From: Bacteroidota bacterium
GTDB taxonomy: Bacteria > Bacteroidota > Bacteroidia > NS11-12g > UBA955
Direction: 5' to 3'
Length of the DNA stretch: 64,000 nt
Assembly: GCA_030682255.1 (NCBI GenBank)
Contig: JAUXOK010000004.1
Coordinates: 62,001 to 126,000, forward strand
Below the pieces are notes generated by a model, which was not told the DNA's origin, searched no databases, and saw only the letters and a list, made by a program, of their open reading frames with translations. The position numbers were made by a program, and so were the translations under genes. Positions 60,405-64,000 of this stretch are shown piece by piece. Numbering within the stretch: the stretch's first letter is position 1; the number at the start of each line of letters is the position of its first letter.

Positions 60405-61862
60405 ATGTATGATGACTTTGAAGATGAATCTGACGACCATTTTGATGATGAAGACTTTGATATAAGTGAAGCCTTAGTAAAATTTGAATCATTAAATTTA
60501 AACGATAATGTTTTTTTCAGTGAGGATGAGATAGATGCACTAAACCTTCATTTTTTAATGAAAGGTGAGCTCGAAAATCAAATCACTATCATCGATCATG
60601 GCTTGTATTTATATCCCAATAAAGTTGATTTTTTAATAGATAAAGCAAGTATTTATGTTGATAAAAAACAACTACACTTAGCATTAGATTTTATTGAAAA
60701 AGCAATTATTTTAAATCCGCTTAATTCCGAAGCCTACAAATTAAAAGCTGAAATATTATCAGACTTAAATGATTTTATAAATGCTGAACTAGTTTATCAA
60801 AAAGCTATTGAGTTATCTGCATTTGATGATGAATTTCAAACCATTGATTTATACCGTTCTTTTGCAGATATGTATTGCTCTAACGATGATTTAAATAAAG
60901 CAAACAATGTAATTACCGATGCGCTTACAAGATTTCCAAAAAGCGATGCATTATACCATCAATTGGTTCAAAACCACATGTCATTTGGCAGTTTAGATAA
61001 CGCCATTCCAATTTTAAAAGCAAGAATTGATAAAAATCCTTATTCTGATATAGATTGGTTGTTTTTAGGAAGAGTTTATGAACTTATTCGAGACAAAGAA
61101 AATGCAAAAGAGGCTTATGAATATTCTTTAATCATAAACTCAAAATCTTTTGATGCAAGTTTTCATTTAGGATGCATATATGAAGATGCAAAAGAATATG
61201 AAAAAGCAATAGAGCACTATACAATAAGTAAAAAAGATGACGAAGATTTTTACCCTGAAGTTTGTATTGCAAGATGTTATTTGGCAATAGATAACGGTAT
61301 TTCTGCAAGAAAACATCTATTAAAATGTAAAGACTTTCAAGATTTAATACCTGAATATGAATATTTAACAGGCTATTCCTTTTTAGTAGAAAAACAACCC
61401 AAAAAAGCTATTCCTTATTTTGAAAAAGCTTTGTTAGAAGACAGAGAAGATATTTCTGTAATCAAAGGTTTATTAGTTTCTTATTTTGAATTAAATCAAT
61501 TAGATAAAATTTATGATTTTTATACTCAACAAAAAGATTTAAATGACGATTTTATAATTGAAAATTGGAAAGATTTTGCAAGTGTTTTTTATCTTTCTGG
61601 CTTGATAGACCTATACGACAAAATCGTGAATGAAGTAGAAGGTATAAAAGAACATCAAGGGCAATTTCTTAATGTTTTATCTATCGTTAAATATGATAAA
61701 TTCCCAAATTCAGAAAACAAAAAACAAGTGATAGAAAATTTATTTTTAGATTTTAGTGAAACTATCGAAAATGTGAAGTTATTTTGCCCCGACTTATTAG
61801 AAGAAGATAAAGAGTTTAAAGAAGCATTAATATATTATAAAAACAATCAAAATGAACAGTGA
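60405..61862 (+). CDS. Tetratricopeptide repeat (TPR) protein
   Basis: 485 residues from the ATG at 60405; a longer frame from 60309 would overlap the divergent M1 gene and is rejected. The start is very acidic (YDDFEDESDDHFDDEDFD), then about ten TPR-like helix pairs such as ALDFIEKAIILNPLNSEAYKLKAEIL and ENAKEAYEYSLIINSKSFDASFHLGCIYEDAKEYEKAIEHY. It is cytoplasmic and probably a protein-interaction scaffold. Its last codons overlap the comA start by 11 bases, so the two are co-translated. Confidence 0.85.
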   Translation: MYDDFEDESDDHFDDEDFDISEALVKFESLNLNDNVFFSEDEIDALNLHFLMKGELENQITIIDHGLYLYPNKVDFLIDKASIYVDKKQLHLALDFIEKAIILNPLNSEAYKLKAEILSDLNDFINAELVYQKAIELSAFDDEFQTIDLYRSFADMYCSNDDLNKANNVITDALTRFPKSDALYHQLVQNHMSFGSLDNAIPILKARIDKNPYSDIDWLFLGRVYELIRDKENAKEAYEYSLIINSKSFDASFHLGCIYEDAKEYEKAIEHYTISKKDDEDFYPEVCIARCYLAIDNGISARKHLLKCKDFQDLIPEYEYLTGYSFLVEKQPKKAIPYFEKALLEDREDISVIKGLLVSYFELNQLDKIYDFYTQQKDLNDDFIIENWKDFASVFYLSGLIDLYDKIVNEVEGIKEHQGQFLNVLSIVKYDKFPNSENKKQVIENLFLDFSETIENVKLFCPDLLEEDKEFKEALIYYKNNQNEQ

Positions 61863-62637
61863 AATTTTTAATTTAACACAACTTCCACATAGACCAGCAA
61901 AACCTAGAGACAAAGGCTTGACAATGGTTATGGACAAAGGTTTAAGCATAAGAGAGGCTTTAGATTTTATTGAGCATGGAAGCCATTTAACAGATTTATT
62001 AAAACTAGGTTTTGGGACTTCTTATGTTACGCCCAAACTTAAAGAAAAGATTGAATATTACAAACGAGCTGGTTTTAAAGTATATTTTGGAGGCACCTTG
62101 TTTGAAGCTTATGTTATCAGAAATCAATTTGATGATTATAGAAGAGTAATGGATTATTATGGCATCGATCATGTTGAGGTTAGCGATGGCTCAATGGATA
62201 TTCCTCATGATGAAAAATGTGAATATATAAGAACTTTAGCAAAAAGCTACAATGTTATTTCAGAAGTAGGAAGTAAAGATGCTGAAAAAATTATTCCTCC
62301 ATACGAATGGATAGACATGATGGAAAAAGAATTAGAAGCAGGCTCTTGGAAAGTAATTGCTGAAGCCAGAGAAAGTGGTACTGTTGGTTTGTTTAGAGGA
62401 GATGGTGAAGTAAGATCTGGTTTGGTTGCTGAAATTGTTAGAAAAATACCCTTAGAAAATGTGATTTGGGAAGCGCCTCAAAAATCTCAACAGGTATGGT
62501 TTATCAAATTATATGGCGCTAATGTAAATCTTGGCAACATTGCTCCTAGCGAAATTATTCCCCTCGAAACACTCCGTTTAGGTTTAAGGGGCGATAGTTT
62601 TGATTTCTTTTTGAATAAAGAAAATCTAAGCATCTAG
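61852..62637 (+). CDS. Phosphosulfolactate synthase (ComA-like)
   Basis: 261 residues, the ComA length. In methanogens ComA adds sulfite to phosphoenolpyruvate to make phosphosulfolactate, the first step to coenzyme M. The TIM-barrel family pattern is clear: RPAKPRDKGLTMVMDKGLS, DLLKLGFGTSYV, FGGTLFEAYV, HVEVSDGSMDIP, SEVGSKDAEKI, VIAEARESGTVGLFRGDGEVR and a C-terminal LRGDSF. Bacteroidota would use it for sulfolactate or another sulfonate. No other coenzyme M genes are nearby. It is co-translated with the TPR gene. Confidence 0.88.
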   Translation: MNSEIFNLTQLPHRPAKPRDKGLTMVMDKGLSIREALDFIEHGSHLTDLLKLGFGTSYVTPKLKEKIEYYKRAGFKVYFGGTLFEAYVIRNQFDDYRRVMDYYGIDHVEVSDGSMDIPHDEKCEYIRTLAKSYNVISEVGSKDAEKIIPPYEWIDMMEKELEAGSWKVIAEARESGTVGLFRGDGEVRSGLVAEIVRKIPLENVIWEAPQKSQQVWFIKLYGANVNLGNIAPSEIIPLETLRLGLRGDSFDFFLNKENLSI

Positions 62638-62874
62638 TTCTTACTTTCGTACATAAATTTTTTATTAAATTCCTACGGTTTAATACAGATGGAGGAATGA
62701 AATCTAGAATTTAATATCTTATTCTAAAAAAACAGAAAACAAATACTTCTTAAAAAATGATTTGAATAATATCATGTTTATAAGTTTTAAAAAACAAACT
62801 CTAAACAGAGGAGCGAAAACATAACAGAGAAATCAGAAGCAAACAATTTAGAAGCACCAAAGCGACACCATTAC

Positions 62875-63750
62875 CTAATACCGAACAGCCGTCAAAGTAT
62901 AGCCCAAACTTCTAAAAAGCTGCAACATACCTTTTGGGCCAGCTAAATGACCTGCACCCACTGCTATAAAATGTGATTTGGTTTTTATTTCGTTGTTTAA
63001 AAAAGCTACCCATTTTTCGTTTCTAGCGTCTAACATTTCTTCTTTTAAAAAGGTTAGTTCTGGAGAGGTTTTAAAAATTAAGTCATATAGCTTGTCTGAT
63101 GATTGCTCATCGTAGGTGCTTATCAATGTTTTCAGGTCTTTTTGAGATTGTTCAGGGTTTAAACAAAACGCTATCAACCATTGCAATTGCAAACTATCGG
63201 GAATGCTGCTTAAAATGCTTTCTTGAAATTCTACAGTTTCTAATCCTATTGTTTGTTTTTTGGCTTGTTTTGCCATGTCTGCAATTAAAAAATCTACAGG
63301 AGCTGCTCGGCAATCCAACATCAATTTTGAAGTGTAGAAATTGCTTAAAAGTGTCATAGGGGTTTTGTTATCCAAATTAACCAAAGAGTCGTTCAACCAC
63401 ATACGGCAAGCTTGGTCAACAATGCGATATTGCGCTTGATTTAACTGCTCACTCAAAGTTTTATTTGAAGATTTCATCGCCAATTTGAAGATGTCTATCA
63501 AAGTTCCAAAATCATTTAGATTAAGTTCTAAAGCTATGACTTCAGAAGAGTCAATACATTTTTGGATTGTTGAATTGTTTATTTTTTCAGCATCGCAATA
63601 CAAATGTATGGTACCAAATAAATAACTGGGTTGTTTTAAGCCATTGCCACTAATTCTCCAAAGAATAGCATCCTGCGTGTTTTTTTGAGCAATAGCTTCT
63701 TGAGCAAATAGGTTGATTATTAGTAAACTAAATAAGCCTAATGATTTCAT
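62875..63750 (-). CDS. TraB/GumN family protein
   Basis: 291 residues. It has a signal peptide (KSLGLFSLLIINLFAQEAIAQ) and then the TraB/GumN pattern: ILWRISGNGLKQPSYLFGTIHLYC with the GTIH motif, SSEVIALELNL, and a C-terminal HFIAVGAGHLAGPKGMLQLFRSLGYTL. It is proposed to be a metal-dependent protease-like fold, but activity is unproven. It lies one base after the lspA stop on the same strand, so it is probably in its operon. The 237 bases to comA show no gene. Confidence 0.88.
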   Translation of the reverse strand: MKSLGLFSLLIINLFAQEAIAQKNTQDAILWRISGNGLKQPSYLFGTIHLYCDAEKINNSTIQKCIDSSEVIALELNLNDFGTLIDIFKLAMKSSNKTLSEQLNQAQYRIVDQACRMWLNDSLVNLDNKTPMTLLSNFYTSKLMLDCRAAPVDFLIADMAKQAKKQTIGLETVEFQESILSSIPDSLQLQWLIAFCLNPEQSQKDLKTLISTYDEQSSDKLYDLIFKTSPELTFLKEEMLDARNEKWVAFLNNEIKTKSHFIAVGAGHLAGPKGMLQLFRSLGYTLTAVRY

Positions 63751-64000
63751 TTATTCTATAGGTTTTGAATCTTCAGCTACACCTGAATCTTCGATGTTTG
63801 CAGCGTGGTTTTCATCAGTTAGTGTTTCTTTCTTAGTTTCAGGAACTGGGTTTTTGAAAAAACGTTTTTGGAACACAATGATGGAAATAATACCAATGCT
63901 AATGGCAGTATCAGCCAAATTAAAAACTGGACTAAAAAATATAAATTCTTGACCTGCTTTGATAGGAGACCATTCTGGATAATGTGTATGAATCACTGGG
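63751..64000 (-). CDS. lspA: Lipoprotein signal peptidase, C-terminal part (runs off the window)
   Basis: About 83 residues are visible; the frame stays open to the right edge, so the 5' part is missing. SPVFNLADTAISIGI is the last catalytic-Asp motif and final helix of LspA, and the WSPIKAGQEFIFFSP loop precedes it as in other LspA proteins. The enzyme cleaves prolipoproteins (several lipoproteins are in this window). A polar tail of about 35 residues (PETKKETLTDENHAANIEDSG) extends beyond the normal end. Confidence 0.85.
   Translation of the reverse strand, partial: PVIHTHYPEWSPIKAGQEFIFFSPVFNLADTAISIGIISIIVFQKRFFKNPVPETKKETLTDENHAANIEDSGVAEDSKPIE

Overview
The window looks like a chromosomal segment of a low-GC member of the Bacteroidota. 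Four things point there. Three proteins end in type IX secretion (T9SS) C-terminal sorting domains. Many genes are preceded by the Bacteroidota-type -7 box TAnnTTTG. Several families are typical of the phylum (DUF6913, DUF4783, DUF2795, OstA-like, paired DUF3857 proteins). There are almost no Shine-Dalgarno sequences. No rRNA, tRNA, CRISPR array, transposase or phage module was found. Both ends cut genes: an ABC-F ATPase on the left and lspA on the right.

Layout. 1-10.1 kb is housekeeping: ABC-F, ferredoxin and IscX (Fe-S), a C-terminal processing protease, a metallophosphoesterase, DUF6913-dapA, then a minus-strand run of recJ, lptB, pth and a thioesterase. 10.1-18.8 kb is an accessory island of separate modules: an NhaP-type antiporter, a nuclease plus trypsin-like protease pair, a methyltransferase plus HNH endonuclease (restriction-modification), and an AlbA/Schlafen-type ATP-binding protein. 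Modules are bordered by recurring sequences: copies RA, RB, RC and a tail fragment D, and a second element E1/E2. 18.8-23.6 kb holds two tandem secreted or membrane paralogues, a bacterial aeRF1-like (Balon-related) protein, pssA, purS and a flavoprotein.

23.6-29.2 kb is the cell-shape operon mreB-mreC-mreD-mrdA-rodA (minus). 29.3-43.9 kb holds a TetR regulator, a GT39-like membrane glycosyltransferase, wecB, adk-obgE, nadC-DUF4783, uvrB, two T9SS cargo proteins (one a metzincin-like protease) and tilS. 44-54.7 kb is mostly envelope and secretion: OstA-like protein, a PLP enzyme, a T9SS protein, an M28/glutaminyl-cyclase-like lipoprotein, a sodium:solute symporter, two tandem DUF3857 proteins (one with an intact and one with a lost transglutaminase site) and an L,D-transpeptidase. 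55-64 kb holds a tiny lipoprotein, a second GT39-like protein, a SET-domain methyltransferase beside a histone H1-like Lys/Ala/Pro protein, an M1 peptidase, a TPR protein overlapping a ComA-like phosphosulfolactate synthase, a TraB/GumN protein and lspA.

The two most interesting signals are the repeat-bordered module array at 10-18.8 kb, whose borders carry the same gene end, and the SET/H1-like pair at 56.7-57.4 kb. A recurring theme is -7 boxes only 5-14 bases before start codons, suggesting leaderless or nearly leaderless mRNAs. All identifications come from reading the sequence; no database search was run.
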